This document shows positions 1 to 9,300 of a stretch of DNA of 64,000 nt, in pieces. The position numbers were made by a program, and so were the translations under genes. Every line of letters starts with the position of its first letter. The stretch's first letter is position 1. The notes below the pieces were generated by a model. That model did no database searches. It had not been told where the DNA came from and was given only the letters and a program-made list of their open reading frames with translations. Origin of the DNA: Dyella acidiphila (GTDB lineage: Bacteria > Pseudomonadota > Gammaproteobacteria > Xanthomonadales > Rhodanobacteraceae); assembly GCF_014863405.1 (NCBI RefSeq), contig NZ_JACZZA010000001.1, positions 496,001 through 560,000 of the forward strand, read 5' to 3'.

Positions 1-839
1 TTTATCCGATCACGCAGGCAGTCAGCAAACAGCTGTTGCCGATCTACGACAAGCCGATGGTGTTCTATCCCTTGGCAGTGCTGATGCTGGCGGGCATCCG
101 CGAAATCCTGGTGATCAACACGCCGCATGAGCAGGAGCTGTTTCAGCGCCTGCTCGGCGACGGTTCGCAATGGGGCATCGATATTCATTATGCGGTGCAA
201 CCGTCCCCGGACGGACTGGCGCAAGCGTTTCTGATCGGCCGCGAATTTGTCGGCAACGATCCGAGCTGCCTGGTGCTGGGGGACAATATTTTCTACGGCG
301 TGGGCCTCACCGAGCGCCTCAAGCGCGCCGCCAGCCGCGAGCATGGCGCCAGCATTTTCGGCTACCGCGTAAAAGATCCGGAACGTTATGGCGTAGCGGA
401 GTTCGACGCCACCGGCCGCGTCATCGGTATCGAAGAAAAGCCCAAGCAGCCCAAATCGCAGTACGCAGTCACCGGCCTGTATTTCTACGATCAGCGCGTG
501 TGCGATTTCGCCGCCCAACTGAAGCCCTCGCCACGCGGCGAACTGGAAATCACCGATCTCAATCGCTGCTATCTGGAAGACGGTTCGCTGCACCTGGAAC
601 AACTGGGCCGCGGTTACGCCTGGCTGGACACCGGCACGCACGAATCGCTGATGGAAGCGGGCAACTACATCCAGACCATCGAGAACCGGCAAGGCCTCAA
701 AGTGTGCTGCCCCGAGGAAATCGCCTACCTCAACGGCTGGATCGATGCCGAGCAGGTCACGCGCCTGGCCGCCCCGTTGATGAAGACCGGTTATGGCCAA
801 TACCTCGTCCAGATGATTCGCAACGAGATTCCCCGATGA
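1..839 (+). CDS. rmlA: Glucose-1-phosphate thymidylyltransferase, 5' truncated by window
   Basis: Makes dTDP-glucose from glucose-1-phosphate and dTTP, the first step of dTDP-L-rhamnose synthesis for surface polysaccharide. The reading frame is open from base 3, beginning with [19 protein letters not shown], which is the family signature just after the N-terminal nucleotide-binding loop. About 17 residues, including the GGSGTR loop, therefore lie outside the window. The sugar-binding part is intact: GDNIFYG, the EEKP motif, and the [13 protein letters not shown] region. The visible 278 residues fit a protein of about 295. The TTG at 36 is an internal leucine, not a start. The stop overlaps the start of rmlC (ATGA), so the genes are translationally coupled. 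Confidence 0.95.
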   Translation, partial: YPITQAVSKQLLPIYDKPMVFYPLAVLMLAGIREILVINTPHEQELFQRLLGDGSQWGIDIHYAVQPSPDGLAQAFLIGREFVGNDPSCLVLGDNIFYGVGLTERLKRAASREHGASIFGYRVKDPERYGVAEFDATGRVIGIEEKPKQPKSQYAVTGLYFYDQRVCDFAAQLKPSPRGELEITDLNRCYLEDGSLHLEQLGRGYAWLDTGTHESLMEAGNYIQTIENRQGLKVCCPEEIAYLNGWIDAEQVTRLAAPLMKTGYGQYLVQMIRNEIPR

Positions 840-1393
840 AAGTGCTTGAAACGTCGTTGCCCGACGTGCTCGTGATCGAACCGCAGGTATTCAAGGATCC
901 GCGCGGTTTTTTTTACGAAAGTCACAACGAAGGCAAGTTCGCCAAGGCCGGCATCCATGCCAAGTTCGTGCAGACCAACGTGTCGCGTTCGGCCAGGGGC
1001 GTGCTGCGCGGGCTGCATTATCAGTGGCCCAGCCCGCAAGGAAAACTGGTGAGCGTGCTGGAGGGCGAGGTCTACGACGTCGCCGTCGATATCCGCCGCG
1101 GCTCGCCCACTTTCGGCCAATGGGCCGCGGTGATGCTGACCGGTGACAACCATCGCCACCTGTGGATCCCGGAAGGATTCGCGCACGGCTTTTGCGTGCT
1201 TTCCGAAAGCGCCACCTTCACCTATCAGTGCACCGCGCTGTATGAGCCGACCGCCGACGCCTCCATCGCCTGGAACGATGCGGACATCGGCGTGGACTGG
1301 CCGGTGAGCGAACCCATGATTTCCGACAAAGATGCCAAGGCGCCGATGCTCGCCGACGTGCCGGCAGATCGCCTGCCGTCGTTCAACGCATGA
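836..1393 (+). CDS. rmlC: dTDP-4-dehydrorhamnose 3,5-epimerase
   Basis: Epimerises dTDP-4-keto-6-deoxyglucose at C3 and C5 in the dTDP-rhamnose pathway. The 185-residue cupin matches the family length. Recognisable motifs are DPRGFF near residue 20, the catalytic histidine region RGLHYQ near residue 62, [19 protein letters not shown] near residue 80, and IPEGFAHGF near residue 115. The start ATG at 836 overlaps the rmlA stop, and its own stop overlaps the rmlD start by ATGA. An alternative upstream start at 170 in this frame would read through rmlA antiparallel to any function and is rejected. Confidence 0.96.
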   Translation: MKVLETSLPDVLVIEPQVFKDPRGFFYESHNEGKFAKAGIHAKFVQTNVSRSARGVLRGLHYQWPSPQGKLVSVLEGEVYDVAVDIRRGSPTFGQWAAVMLTGDNHRHLWIPEGFAHGFCVLSESATFTYQCTALYEPTADASIAWNDADIGVDWPVSEPMISDKDAKAPMLADVPADRLPSFNA

Positions 1394-2325
1394 AGATCCT
1401 GCTGCTGGGTGCCAACGGGCAGCTGGGCCGCAGCTTCATCGAGCACGGCGGCCTGGCCAGGCAAGGCTCACTGATCGCAGCAACCCGCGACGGCCTTCGC
1501 TTCGACGGCGCCGAAGCAGAGACGGCCGACCTGTCGCAGCCGGAATCGCTGCAGCCGATGCTCGATCGCCATCGCCCCGACATCATCGTCAACACGGCCG
1601 CCTATACCGCTGTGGATCGCGCCGAAAGCGAAGAGGCGCTGGCGACGCGAATCAATGGCGACGCGGTAGGCGTACTCGGCACCTGGGCCGCCGCCAACCA
1701 GGTGCTGGTGGTGCACTATTCCACCGACTACGTGTTCAACGGGCGTGGCACCACGCCGTATGCACCCGACGCGCCGACGGAACCGCTTGGAGCCTATGGC
1801 CGCAGCAAACTGGCCGGCGAGCAGGCGCTGGCAGCCAGCGGCGCCGCGCATTTGCTGTTGCGCACTGCGTGGGTATACGCGCCGCACGGCAACAACTTTC
1901 TGCGCACCATGCTGCGGCTAGGCGCCGAGCGCGAGCAGCTCAAGGTGGTGGCCGATCAGCAGGGCAGCCCGACCGATACCCGCCTGATCGTCGACGCCAC
2001 GCTGGCCGCGCTGAGCAGCTGGCAGCAGGCCGACGCCGGCCGGCGCCGTGAGCTCAGCGGCACCTACCATCTGGTCGCCAGCGGCCACACCAGCTGGCAC
2101 GGCTTTGCCAGCGCCATCATGCAGGAAGCCAAGGCCCGCGGCCTGCTGGCCCGGGTGCCGGAAATCACCCCGATCAGCACTCGCCAATTCCCCACCCCGG
2201 CGCAGCGTCCGGGCTGGTCCGTACTGGACAATTCCGGCTTCCAGCGGCAATTCGGCTATCCTTTGCCGGCTTGGCAGCAGGGTCTGCGCCACGTCATCGA
2301 AACACTCTACGGATTGGTCCCATAA
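1390..2325 (+). CDS. rmlD: dTDP-4-dehydrorhamnose reductase
   Basis: Final, NAD(P)H-dependent step that gives dTDP-L-rhamnose. A short-chain dehydrogenase fold is shown by the N-terminal GANGQLG nucleotide-binding loop, STDYVFNG near residue 115, and the catalytic Tyr-Lys pair in YGRSKLAGEQA near residue 135. Length of 311 is typical. The ATG at 1390 overlaps the rmlC stop. The stop is followed after two bases by the manC start, so rmlA-rmlC-rmlD-manC reads as one transcript; rmlB would be expected upstream of the window, as in Xanthomonas. Confidence 0.96.
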   Translation: MKILLLGANGQLGRSFIEHGGLARQGSLIAATRDGLRFDGAEAETADLSQPESLQPMLDRHRPDIIVNTAAYTAVDRAESEEALATRINGDAVGVLGTWAAANQVLVVHYSTDYVFNGRGTTPYAPDAPTEPLGAYGRSKLAGEQALAASGAAHLLLRTAWVYAPHGNNFLRTMLRLGAEREQLKVVADQQGSPTDTRLIVDATLAALSSWQQADAGRRRELSGTYHLVASGHTSWHGFASAIMQEAKARGLLARVPEITPISTRQFPTPAQRPGWSVLDNSGFQRQFGYPLPAWQQGLRHVIETLYGLVP

Positions 2326-2327
2326 AC

Positions 2328-3740
2328 ATGTTGATCCCTCTTATTCTCAGCGGCGGCAGCGGTACGCGCCTTTGGCCCGTGTCGCGCCGGAACCTGCCTA
2401 AGCAGTTCCTTTCCCTGAGCGGCGACGGCACGCTGTTCCAGCAGACCGTCAGCCGTACCCAGCATCTGCCCGACGTGGCGGCGCCGATCGTGGTCGCCAG
2501 CGAGGACCATCGCTTCCTGGCCGCCGACCAGCTGCTGGAAATCCGCACCGAAGGCGCCTCGATCGTGCTGGAGCCGATGCCGCGCAATACCGCGCCGGCG
2601 ATCGCCCTGGGCGCCCTCAAAGCGATCGAGCGCGATCCGCAGGCCTTGCTGCTGGTGCTGCCCGCCGACCACCTGATCGGCGACACGAAAAGCTTTACCG
2701 ACGCCGTGCAGCAGGCCCTGCCCGCCGCGCAGGACGGCTGGCTGGTGACCTTCGGCATCCGGCCGGACCGTCCCGAGACCGGCTTCGGCTATATCCGCCG
2801 GGCCGAGTCGATCGGCGGCGAAGCCTTCCGCGTGGCGCAGTTCGTGGAAAAGCCGGACCAGCCCACCGCCCAGACCTACCTGGACAACGGCGGCTACGAC
2901 TGGAACTCCGGCATGTTCCTGTTCAAGGCTGCGCGCTACCTGGAAGAACTGGGCCAGCACGCGCCGGACATGCTGGCGGCCGTGCGCGCCGCCTACGCAA
3001 CCAAGCAAGGCGACCTGGATTTCATGCGCGTGGACGCCGAGGCGTTCGCCAAGGTGCCGGACAATTCCATCGACTATGCCGTGATGGAGAAAACTTCCCG
3101 CGCGGCCGTGATCCCGGTGAGCTGCGCATGGAGCGATATCGGCTCATGGTCGGCGCTGTGGCTGTCCGGCCAGCACGACGAGCAAGGCAATCAGCGCGAA
3201 GGCGACACGCTGGCGGTGAACACCCGCAATTCGCTGCTGCGCTCGCATGACCGGCACATGATCGCCACGGTCGGCGTGGACGACCTGATCGTGGTCAGCA
3301 CGCCCGACGCCACCTTGGTGGCCCACCGCGATGCCGCGCAGGACGTGAAGAAAGTGGTCGACCAGCTCAAGGCATCGGGCCGCACCGAACACTCCTTCCA
3401 CCGCGTGGTGCATCGCCCGTGGGGCAGCTACGACTCGCTCGAAGCGGGCGGCCGTTTCCAGGTCAAGCGCATCGTGGTGAAGCCCGGCGCCAGCCTGAGC
3501 CTGCAGAAGCACCATCATCGCGCCGAGCACTGGATCGTGGTCTCCGGCACTGCCGAAGTCACCTGCGACGACAAGGTGTTCCTGATGGCGGAAAACCAGA
3601 GCACCTACATCCCGCTGGGCAGCGTCCATCGCCTGCGCAATCCGGGCAAGGTGCCGCTGGAACTGATCGAAGTGCAGTCCGGCAGTTATCTGGGCGAAGA
3701 CGATATCGTCCGCTTCGACGACGTCTACGGACGCGCCTGA
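2328..3740 (+). CDS. manC: Mannose-1-phosphate guanylyltransferase / mannose-6-phosphate isomerase
   Basis: Bifunctional enzyme (xanB/algA type) supplying GDP-mannose for exopolysaccharide or LPS. N-terminal nucleotidyltransferase: LSGGSGTRLWPVSR at residues 6-20 followed by KQFLSL. C-terminal type II isomerase cupin: HRPWGSYDSLE, then a metal-binding stretch QKHHHRAEHWIVVSG, and IPLGSVHRLRNPG. The 470-residue length fits the fused family. I chose ATG 2328 because MLIPLILSGG is the family N-terminus; a longer in-frame reading from 2271 runs inside rmlD. Last gene of the sugar-nucleotide operon; several hairpins follow. Confidence 0.96.
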   Translation: MLIPLILSGGSGTRLWPVSRRNLPKQFLSLSGDGTLFQQTVSRTQHLPDVAAPIVVASEDHRFLAADQLLEIRTEGASIVLEPMPRNTAPAIALGALKAIERDPQALLLVLPADHLIGDTKSFTDAVQQALPAAQDGWLVTFGIRPDRPETGFGYIRRAESIGGEAFRVAQFVEKPDQPTAQTYLDNGGYDWNSGMFLFKAARYLEELGQHAPDMLAAVRAAYATKQGDLDFMRVDAEAFAKVPDNSIDYAVMEKTSRAAVIPVSCAWSDIGSWSALWLSGQHDEQGNQREGDTLAVNTRNSLLRSHDRHMIATVGVDDLIVVSTPDATLVAHRDAAQDVKKVVDQLKASGRTEHSFHRVVHRPWGSYDSLEAGGRFQVKRIVVKPGASLSLQKHHHRAEHWIVVSGTAEVTCDDKVFLMAENQSTYIPLGSVHRLRNPGKVPLELIEVQSGSYLGEDDIVRFDDVYGRA

Positions 3741-3743
3741 GCG

Positions 3744-3887
3744 CATTGCAAAAGCAATAGCCGGATGTGCCGCACACATGGCACATCCGGTTGCGCGTTG
3801 CCCGGCAACGCGGCAGATGCAAGCCATGTCGCTTGCTCCGCAACAGATACCCGCATCACGTATGTGCATCAGGGCATCCCCTGATGC
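3744..3887 (+). terminator. Cluster of stem-loops after manC
   Basis: Four inverted repeats follow the manC stop: ATTGC/GCAAT around an AAAA loop (3745-3758); an 11-bp perfect stem CCGGATGTGCC / GGCACATCCGG with an 8-base loop (3761-3790); GCGTTGCC/GGCAACGC (about 3793-3809); and a 9-bp perfect stem GCATCAGGG/CCCTGATGC with a 4-base loop (3866-3887). The second is the best terminator candidate, though no clean T-run follows. The rest may be processing or repeat-derived structures. Confidence 0.5.
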
Positions 3888-4354
3888 CAAGCCGCCATTG
3901 CCCATCGGCATGGATACGGTTTTGAGTTGGCAGTAACCATCCGGGTCAGCCGACACCCGCCCCTTGCTCCGCCACCCTCTGCCGCAGCCTGCGCGGCATG
4001 GACCCGGTCCGATTCGGACCTGCTCGGCACCGGCCGTTCACCCGCCGTTATTCCAAGACTTGGCCCAAAGCAGGGCGGCGCAGCCGGTCGCGCACCGCCG
4101 ACCATTCCCGAGAATGCCTCCGTGCGCATCGCGAGCACCACACCAGTCAATGCCTTGCATGCAAAAACGCCATGTGCGTTTGCAGCGAAGAAATGCCCTA
4201 CAAAACCAAAGCAAACGGCTGACTGTTTCTGCCGCTCGTAATGATAAGGTGAAGGCCTGCGTGGGCTCCGAAAGCGAATTTGCACATTTTGCTCACGCAA
4301 TTTACAGAAACTTTGCGTCGTCCCCGCCCTACGCCGTCAGAGGAGAAAAACAAC
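3888..4354. other. Long non-coding stretch upstream of the fadL-like gene
   Basis: Open frames here (both strands) lack family similarity, good ribosome sites and convincing amino-acid composition, so I read the stretch as non-coding. It must contain the promoter of the FadL-like gene. A TAATGATAAG sequence near 4240 could be part of a -10 region, but I cannot support a specific promoter. Confidence 0.5.
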
Positions 4355-5731
4355 GTGAATCATCATGCCAAGACTGACAAGTTTCGCTACGGTGGCTGCG
4401 CCGCCCTCGCCTTAGCCGTGGCAGCTGTCTTCGCTGTTCCCACGTCCGCCCATGCAGGCGCATTCCAGCTTCCTACCGATAACGCCGCCGGCTGGGCACG
4501 TGCCAATGCCGGTGGCTCGCTGTTCCCGGACGATCCCACCGCGGCGTACAACAACCCGGCCGCCATGGCGTTTTTCAGCGGCCCGGTGATGCAGGCGACG
4601 GCCACCATGATCCGCCCCTCGGCACAGTTCAACGGCACTGCCCAGGATGTCGCCGGCAATCCGGTCTCCGGCAGCAATCCGAACGGCTTCGACAAATTCG
4701 TTCCCTTCCCGAATCTTGCCTGGGTCGCGCCGGTCAACGACTGGTTTGCCCTGGGTGGCGCCTTGACCGTACCGTTCGGTCTTGAGAGCGAATACAACCC
4801 GAATTGGGAGGGTCGCTACTTCGGCACTCGCACCGATGTGCAATCGGTAGCAGTGAGCCTGTCGGCGGCGTTCAAGCTCAATGACCGCTTCTCTGCCGGT
4901 GTCGGCATTCTTGGCCAGCGCACCAAGGCGCAGCTCAATACCGTGATCGACACCACCGGCGCCGCGCAGGCGCTGTTCCATCTGCCGCTGCAGCCGCAAA
5001 CGGCAGACGAACAGCTCAACGTCGACGTGAAGCGCAAATTCTCCTTCGGCTATTTCCTCGGCTTCGAATTCAAACCCACCGATCAGGACAGCCTGGGCTT
5101 CAACTACCACTCGCGCGTGAAGAACACGCTCAGCGGCAACTACGCGCTATACGGTGGCGCCGAAGGCAAGACGCTGCTGCAGCTGGCACCTACGCTGGAT
5201 CCCAGCCTGCCGTCGATCAATCCGAACGGAGCCTCGGCCAGCGCACGCTTCGACACCCCGGCATTCGCCAGCATCGACTGGCTGCATGTCTTCAACGATC
5301 GCTTCACGCTTGCTGCCACCACCAAGTGGACGCAGTGGTCGACCTTCAAGGATCTGGTGCTGATGTCCGAGGGCCAGCAGCTGCTTTCGCTGCCGGAGCA
5401 GTACAAGGACAGCTACCTGTTCTCGGTCGGCGGCGACTACAAGCTGACCGATCAGTGGACCTTGCGCGGCGGCGTCGGCTACGACGAAACGCCTACGGTG
5501 ATCCTCAGCCGCGATCCGCGCGTGCCGGATGGCGCCCGCAAGCTGCTTGGCATCGGCGTCGGCTACAAATACAGCCAGCACATGAGCTTCGATCTGGGTT
5601 ACCAGCATCAGTTCGTCAGCAATACGCCGGTGCACCTGGTCAACCAGCCGGTACTGGGCGGCGGCACGATGAATGGCTATTTCGCCGATGCCGGCGATGT
5701 AGTGAGCATCAGCGGCACGTATCACTTCTAA
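4355..5731 (+). CDS. FadL-family outer membrane transport protein
   Basis: Outer-membrane beta-barrel of the FadL/TodX family, which takes up long-chain fatty acids or other hydrophobic compounds. The first 35 residues are a signal peptide ending AHA, and the mature protein begins GAFQLPTDNAAGWARANAG, matching the FadL N-terminus that plugs the barrel. DDPTAAYNNPAAM near residue 65 and the final SGTYHF (C-terminal Phe) are also typical. The start is GTG 4355, preceded by AGGAG; an in-frame TTG at 4280 would put 25 extra residues before the signal peptide. Length 458. The gene is monocistronic and convergent with the TonB receptor gene. Confidence 0.85.
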   Translation: MNHHAKTDKFRYGGCAALALAVAAVFAVPTSAHAGAFQLPTDNAAGWARANAGGSLFPDDPTAAYNNPAAMAFFSGPVMQATATMIRPSAQFNGTAQDVAGNPVSGSNPNGFDKFVPFPNLAWVAPVNDWFALGGALTVPFGLESEYNPNWEGRYFGTRTDVQSVAVSLSAAFKLNDRFSAGVGILGQRTKAQLNTVIDTTGAAQALFHLPLQPQTADEQLNVDVKRKFSFGYFLGFEFKPTDQDSLGFNYHSRVKNTLSGNYALYGGAEGKTLLQLAPTLDPSLPSINPNGASASARFDTPAFASIDWLHVFNDRFTLAATTKWTQWSTFKDLVLMSEGQQLLSLPEQYKDSYLFSVGGDYKLTDQWTLRGGVGYDETPTVILSRDPRVPDGARKLLGIGVGYKYSQHMSFDLGYQHQFVSNTPVHLVNQPVLGGGTMNGYFADAGDVVSISGTYHF

Positions 5732-5743
5732 GCCGCATGCGAT

Positions 5744-5774
5744 GGCTTCCGCTTCAGCTGCTGGAGCGGGAGCC
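5744..5774. terminator. Hairpin between convergent fadL-like and TonB-receptor genes
   Basis: A 15-bp stem with two wobble-compatible mismatches (arms 5744-5758 and 5760-5774) lies between the two stop codons. It has no T-run on either side, so bidirectional termination is an inference from position. Confidence 0.5.
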
Positions 5775-5780
5775 GTCGAC

Positions 5781-8222
5781 TCAGAACGTGTAGGTGCCGC
5801 TTACCAGATACGTACGATGGTTGCGCACCGGTACGAAGGTCTCGTCGAACTGCGGACCGTACAGCGTGCGATCGAGCAGATTCTTCACACCCACGGTCAC
5901 GGTCCAGCGCGGTGCGCGATAGAACACGTTCGCCGATACGCTGGCCTGGCCTGGAATCGCAATATACGCACTGCCATCCGAAAGCTGTCCCAGGCTGTTG
6001 CTGCGCGCCAGCACGCCGCCGGCAACGCCGAATCCCCGCAGCGACCCATTCTGGAAGGTGTAGCTGGTCCACAGGTTGAAACGCTGCCGCGACGCACCCA
6101 GCGGTGACGAGCCGTCGTCGTTATGGATGACAGCATTGGTAAAGGCTGCGCTGAGATCCCAGCCCGGTGCGATCTGTCCGTTGAATTCCACTTCCAGCCC
6201 CTTGTTGGATTGCCCGGGGCCAGGCTCGAAATAGTAAGGCGGCTGCAGCGAAATCAGATCGGCGCTGTTGTTGAGCATGATGCGGTAGGCCGCCACAGTC
6301 AGGCGCGCATGATTGTCGAACAGATCGAATTTCGCGCCCAACTCGATCTGCCGCGACAAAGCCGGCGGCAGCGGATGGTTGTTCTTGCCCAGGCCGGTAT
6401 CGGGCTGGAAACCGTTGGAAGTATTGGCGTAGATCGCAATATCCGGCGACAGCTTGTACACGACGCCGTAGTTGGGCACCCACTGCACGCGATGCTGGGT
6501 GAAGGGATTGCCATCCGCATCGTAGCCCTGCAATTCATAGCCGGTACGCCGCCAGGCCAGCAGCACCTGCCAATGCGAGCCGAACGTAATCTGGTCCTGC
6601 AGGAACAAGCCAGTCTCCGTGGTCCACGGACTGCCGGAAAAATAGCCGTCGGCGTAATCGCTGCTGGAAAGCGCCGATTGCGCCGGCATCAACGGGCCGC
6701 CACTGAAGATGTTGTAGGGCATGCCGTCGCCTTCATTGTTGAAAGCGTAGTGGCCATCGCCAAGCTGGATGCGCGAATAGTCGAAGCCCAGCACCAGCGA
6801 ATGCTGCATCCAACTGTTGCCAAAGGATGCCGTCACGTCGTTCTGCAGCACGTAGTACGCATCGGTGGTGCTGTAGCGCAAGGCATTGGCGGTGACATCG
6901 CCGGTCGGCGCGATGCCGTCCATCAGCCAATACTGCGAATTGATCGATTCGCGCACATACTGGGCGCGGCTGCGAAACGAAAAAATGGAGTTGAAGCGAT
7001 GCTCCAGCAGGTAATAGAGCCGCCGCGTTTCAATTGAGGTGTAGTCGTTGGGATTGTCCAGCAACACGCCGAACGGCGAAGAAGACACCACCGTGTCACG
7101 CAGTAGCAGGGCGTGATCCGGAATCGGCGTGTGGTTCATCATCCAGGACACGCCGGCGATGAAGGTAGTGTTGGACGTGGTCCAGCCGATCGACGGCGCC
7201 ATATAGCGATCACGATGACCGCGCATGCCTTGTGCGGTGTGGTCGGCGACATCGCCATTGGCCACTAGCCGATAGCTCAGTGAGCCGCTGTTGTTCAATG
7301 CCCCCGCCAGATCCACCCCCACCTGTTTTTCGCCATGCGGACCGATGGCGAAAGTAAGCAGATGCACCGGCTCGGGCTGCGGCTTCTTCAACACCACATC
7401 GATCAGTCCGCCGAAGTTGTTATAGGCGGAGGTGTCGCCAAGAATGGCCTCCGGCCCCTTCAGCACCTCGACCCGCTCCACCCCGATCATCGGCGGAAAA
7501 TCGCCGATGCCCAGGATGTTGTTGGGCATGCCGTCGGTCATGCCGTTGCCGGTGGTGAAGCCGCGCACGTCGAAGATCGGCAAGCCGCTGGAGCCGTCGA
7601 CGTATTGCGCACCGGCGATGTTCTGGATCGCCTCGGCGATGGTCCGCACCTGTTCGGACTGCAGCAGCCCCTGCGTGACCACGCCCACCGATTGCGGTAC
7701 ATCGAGCGGATCGGCCACGGTGCGCGCGGGGCCGCTGCTGACATCGGCCATAAAACCTTCGTCCTTGCCCACCAGGCCGATGGCCTGGATCGGCGTCAGC
7801 AAGATCGCACTCTGCGCATTGGCCGTCTGCTTGCCGGCCGGCGCAACTGCCGTACCAGGCTTGACCACCACCGTGCGCGCATCCGCGAAGCTGAAGACCA
7901 TGCCGGTGCCTTGCAACAGCTGCTGCAACGCCGCCTGGGCGCTGAGCACGCCGTTGACGCCCGGTGAGCGCAGGGGCGCCACCGTCTGCCCAGCCGTCAG
8001 CACCTGCACGTTGGCCTGCTTGCCAAACGCGATCAACGCGGAGGAAAGCGGCTGGGCAGGAATAGCGAAGCGCGTGCCGACCGGTTGCTCTGCCGCATAG
8101 CCTGGCGTCGGGCCAAAGCTGCAAACGGCAAATATCCATGTCAGGCAGCCGTAAGCGGGCAGCCAGGCAAACCGGCTCATGTCATGCACATCAGCTCCAT
8201 GCGGGAGTGAGGAGTCTGACAT
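5781..8222 (-). CDS. TonB-dependent siderophore receptor with STN signalling domain
   Basis: Outer-membrane receptor expected to import a ferric siderophore and signal through FecR to the sigma factor encoded upstream. Order: signal peptide ending near GYAAE, then an STN (secretin/TonB N-terminal) domain of about 75 residues (FAIPAQPLSSALIAFGKQA to VVVKPG), then the plug with DVPQSVGVVTQ and VRGF near residues 175-220, then the barrel ending NLLDRTLYG and the terminal Phe in SGTYTF. Length 813 suits this class. The start is uncertain: ATG 8222, or GTG 8189 with GGAG five bases upstream, or ATG 8180; the last two give a cleaner signal peptide. The ligand cannot be told from sequence. Confidence 0.93.
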   Translation of the reverse strand: MSDSSLPHGADVHDMSRFAWLPAYGCLTWIFAVCSFGPTPGYAAEQPVGTRFAIPAQPLSSALIAFGKQANVQVLTAGQTVAPLRSPGVNGVLSAQAALQQLLQGTGMVFSFADARTVVVKPGTAVAPAGKQTANAQSAILLTPIQAIGLVGKDEGFMADVSSGPARTVADPLDVPQSVGVVTQGLLQSEQVRTIAEAIQNIAGAQYVDGSSGLPIFDVRGFTTGNGMTDGMPNNILGIGDFPPMIGVERVEVLKGPEAILGDTSAYNNFGGLIDVVLKKPQPEPVHLLTFAIGPHGEKQVGVDLAGALNNSGSLSYRLVANGDVADHTAQGMRGHRDRYMAPSIGWTTSNTTFIAGVSWMMNHTPIPDHALLLRDTVVSSSPFGVLLDNPNDYTSIETRRLYYLLEHRFNSIFSFRSRAQYVRESINSQYWLMDGIAPTGDVTANALRYSTTDAYYVLQNDVTASFGNSWMQHSLVLGFDYSRIQLGDGHYAFNNEGDGMPYNIFSGGPLMPAQSALSSSDYADGYFSGSPWTTETGLFLQDQITFGSHWQVLLAWRRTGYELQGYDADGNPFTQHRVQWVPNYGVVYKLSPDIAIYANTSNGFQPDTGLGKNNHPLPPALSRQIELGAKFDLFDNHARLTVAAYRIMLNNSADLISLQPPYYFEPGPGQSNKGLEVEFNGQIAPGWDLSAAFTNAVIHNDDGSSPLGASRQRFNLWTSYTFQNGSLRGFGVAGGVLARSNSLGQLSDGSAYIAIPGQASVSANVFYRAPRWTVTVGVKNLLDRTLYGPQFDETFVPVRNHRTYLVSGTYTF

Positions 8223-8295
8223 GCGGCGCAGCGGTTTTCACGCCTCTGCGTAGGCTTTTTCCCACAAATTTGAGGCTTTTGAACTACAGGCCGGC

Positions 8296-9300
8296 TTACC
8301 GGCGGACAGCGTTTTTTGCATCAGAAAGGATCACCTGGTCGGCAGCCTTGTTGACGCGCAAAGGAAAAACCTGCGGCAGCGCGCCAAGCCAGCCGTCGAT
8401 GGCATCGGTACGGATGCTGCCGGTATAGCTGAGCTTGTCCAGGTCCGAATCGGCGATATACAGCGGACGGTTGCTGTAGCGGTTGAGATTGGCCACCACC
8501 ACGCTCAGCGGTTCGTCGATGAATTCCAGCCGGTCATTGCGCCATGCCGTGGCCTGCTCGGGCGCGATACTGCCCACCGTCATGCTCGACATGGCCGGGT
8601 CGTACGACACCAGCTGGCCGGCGGAAACCTGCAGGCTGCCGCGCCGGGCCTCGCCCGGCCGCTGACTGAGGTCGGCAATCTCCACGCGCCCCTGGGTCAC
8701 CGCAATGGTCACCCGCTCGCCGGTGCGGCGAACATCGAACGCGGTACCGATATCGCGTACCGAAATCGCCCCCGCCCCCACCACGAATGGACGGCTGGGT
8801 TCATGTACGACCTGGAAGAAGGCCTCGCCATTGCGCAACTCGATACGGCGCTGTTGCCGGCTGAATTGGGCCGTCATGGTCGAGGAAGCGCCGAGCGCCA
8901 CCTGGGTGCCATCCGGCAAGGTGATATCGCGGTTCTGGGCAATGGCGCTGTTGTAGACCTGCGTGGTGGTGCCGGGCGCGAAGTGCGCCCAGCCCATGTA
9001 ACCGGCGCTGCCCAGCACCATCGCTGCCAGCGAAGCCGCCGCAGTCCACGGCAGCCAACGGCGCGATGGCGCAGCAGGCCGCATGAAAGCGCGCACCAGG
9101 CTGCGATGCGTAACGGTGTCGAGCGAGCGCAGGCTCGCAGCGAATTCGTTGATGCGCTCAAAGGTGGCCAGGTGACGGGGATCTTCAAGCGTCCATGTCA
9201 GCCATTGGTCGACCGTCTCGTCGGTCGCATCCGGGGCGCGCAAACGCACCCACCAGTCGGCGGCGACGTGCAGGATATCGTCGGGGTTGGTCTTGGCCAT
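8296..9300 (-). CDS. FecR-family anti-sigma / sigma regulator
   Basis: Inner-membrane regulator that relays receptor occupancy to its ECF sigma factor. An N-terminal cytoplasmic part carries the WWVRL...WLTW pattern (residues about 17-38) typical of FecR. One transmembrane helix near residues 90-108 (AASLAAMVLGSAGYMGW) follows. The periplasmic FecR domain contains LPDGTQVALGASSTM, RRIELRNGEAFFQV and FVVGAG. The C-terminal region (LSVVVANLNRYSNRPLYI) is the receptor-contacting secretin-like part. ATG 9300 has AAGGAG upstream, and its A is shared with the sigma-factor stop (TAATG), so the two are coupled. Length 334. Confidence 0.93.
   Translation of the reverse strand: MAKTNPDDILHVAADWWVRLRAPDATDETVDQWLTWTLEDPRHLATFERINEFAASLRSLDTVTHRSLVRAFMRPAAPSRRWLPWTAAASLAAMVLGSAGYMGWAHFAPGTTTQVYNSAIAQNRDITLPDGTQVALGASSTMTAQFSRQQRRIELRNGEAFFQVVHEPSRPFVVGAGAISVRDIGTAFDVRRTGERVTIAVTQGRVEIADLSQRPGEARRGSLQVSAGQLVSYDPAMSSMTVGSIAPEQATAWRNDRLEFIDEPLSVVVANLNRYSNRPLYIADSDLDKLSYTGSIRTDAIDGWLGALPQVFPLRVNKAADQVILSDAKNAVRR

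Noticed and set aside
170-835. Long open frame antisense-like to rmlA in the rmlC frame
   Set aside because: Arginine-rich, no family match and inside rmlA; only the part from 836 is the real rmlC.
3869-4377. Several overlapping open frames on both strands after manC
   Set aside because: Short, mutually overlapping, Pro/Ala/Arg-rich composition typical of GC-rich non-coding frames, with no convincing ribosome site.
6123-7967. Two plus-strand open frames of 304 and 210 residues opposite the TonB receptor
   Set aside because: Shadow frames of the receptor gene, His/Arg-rich composition and no motifs.
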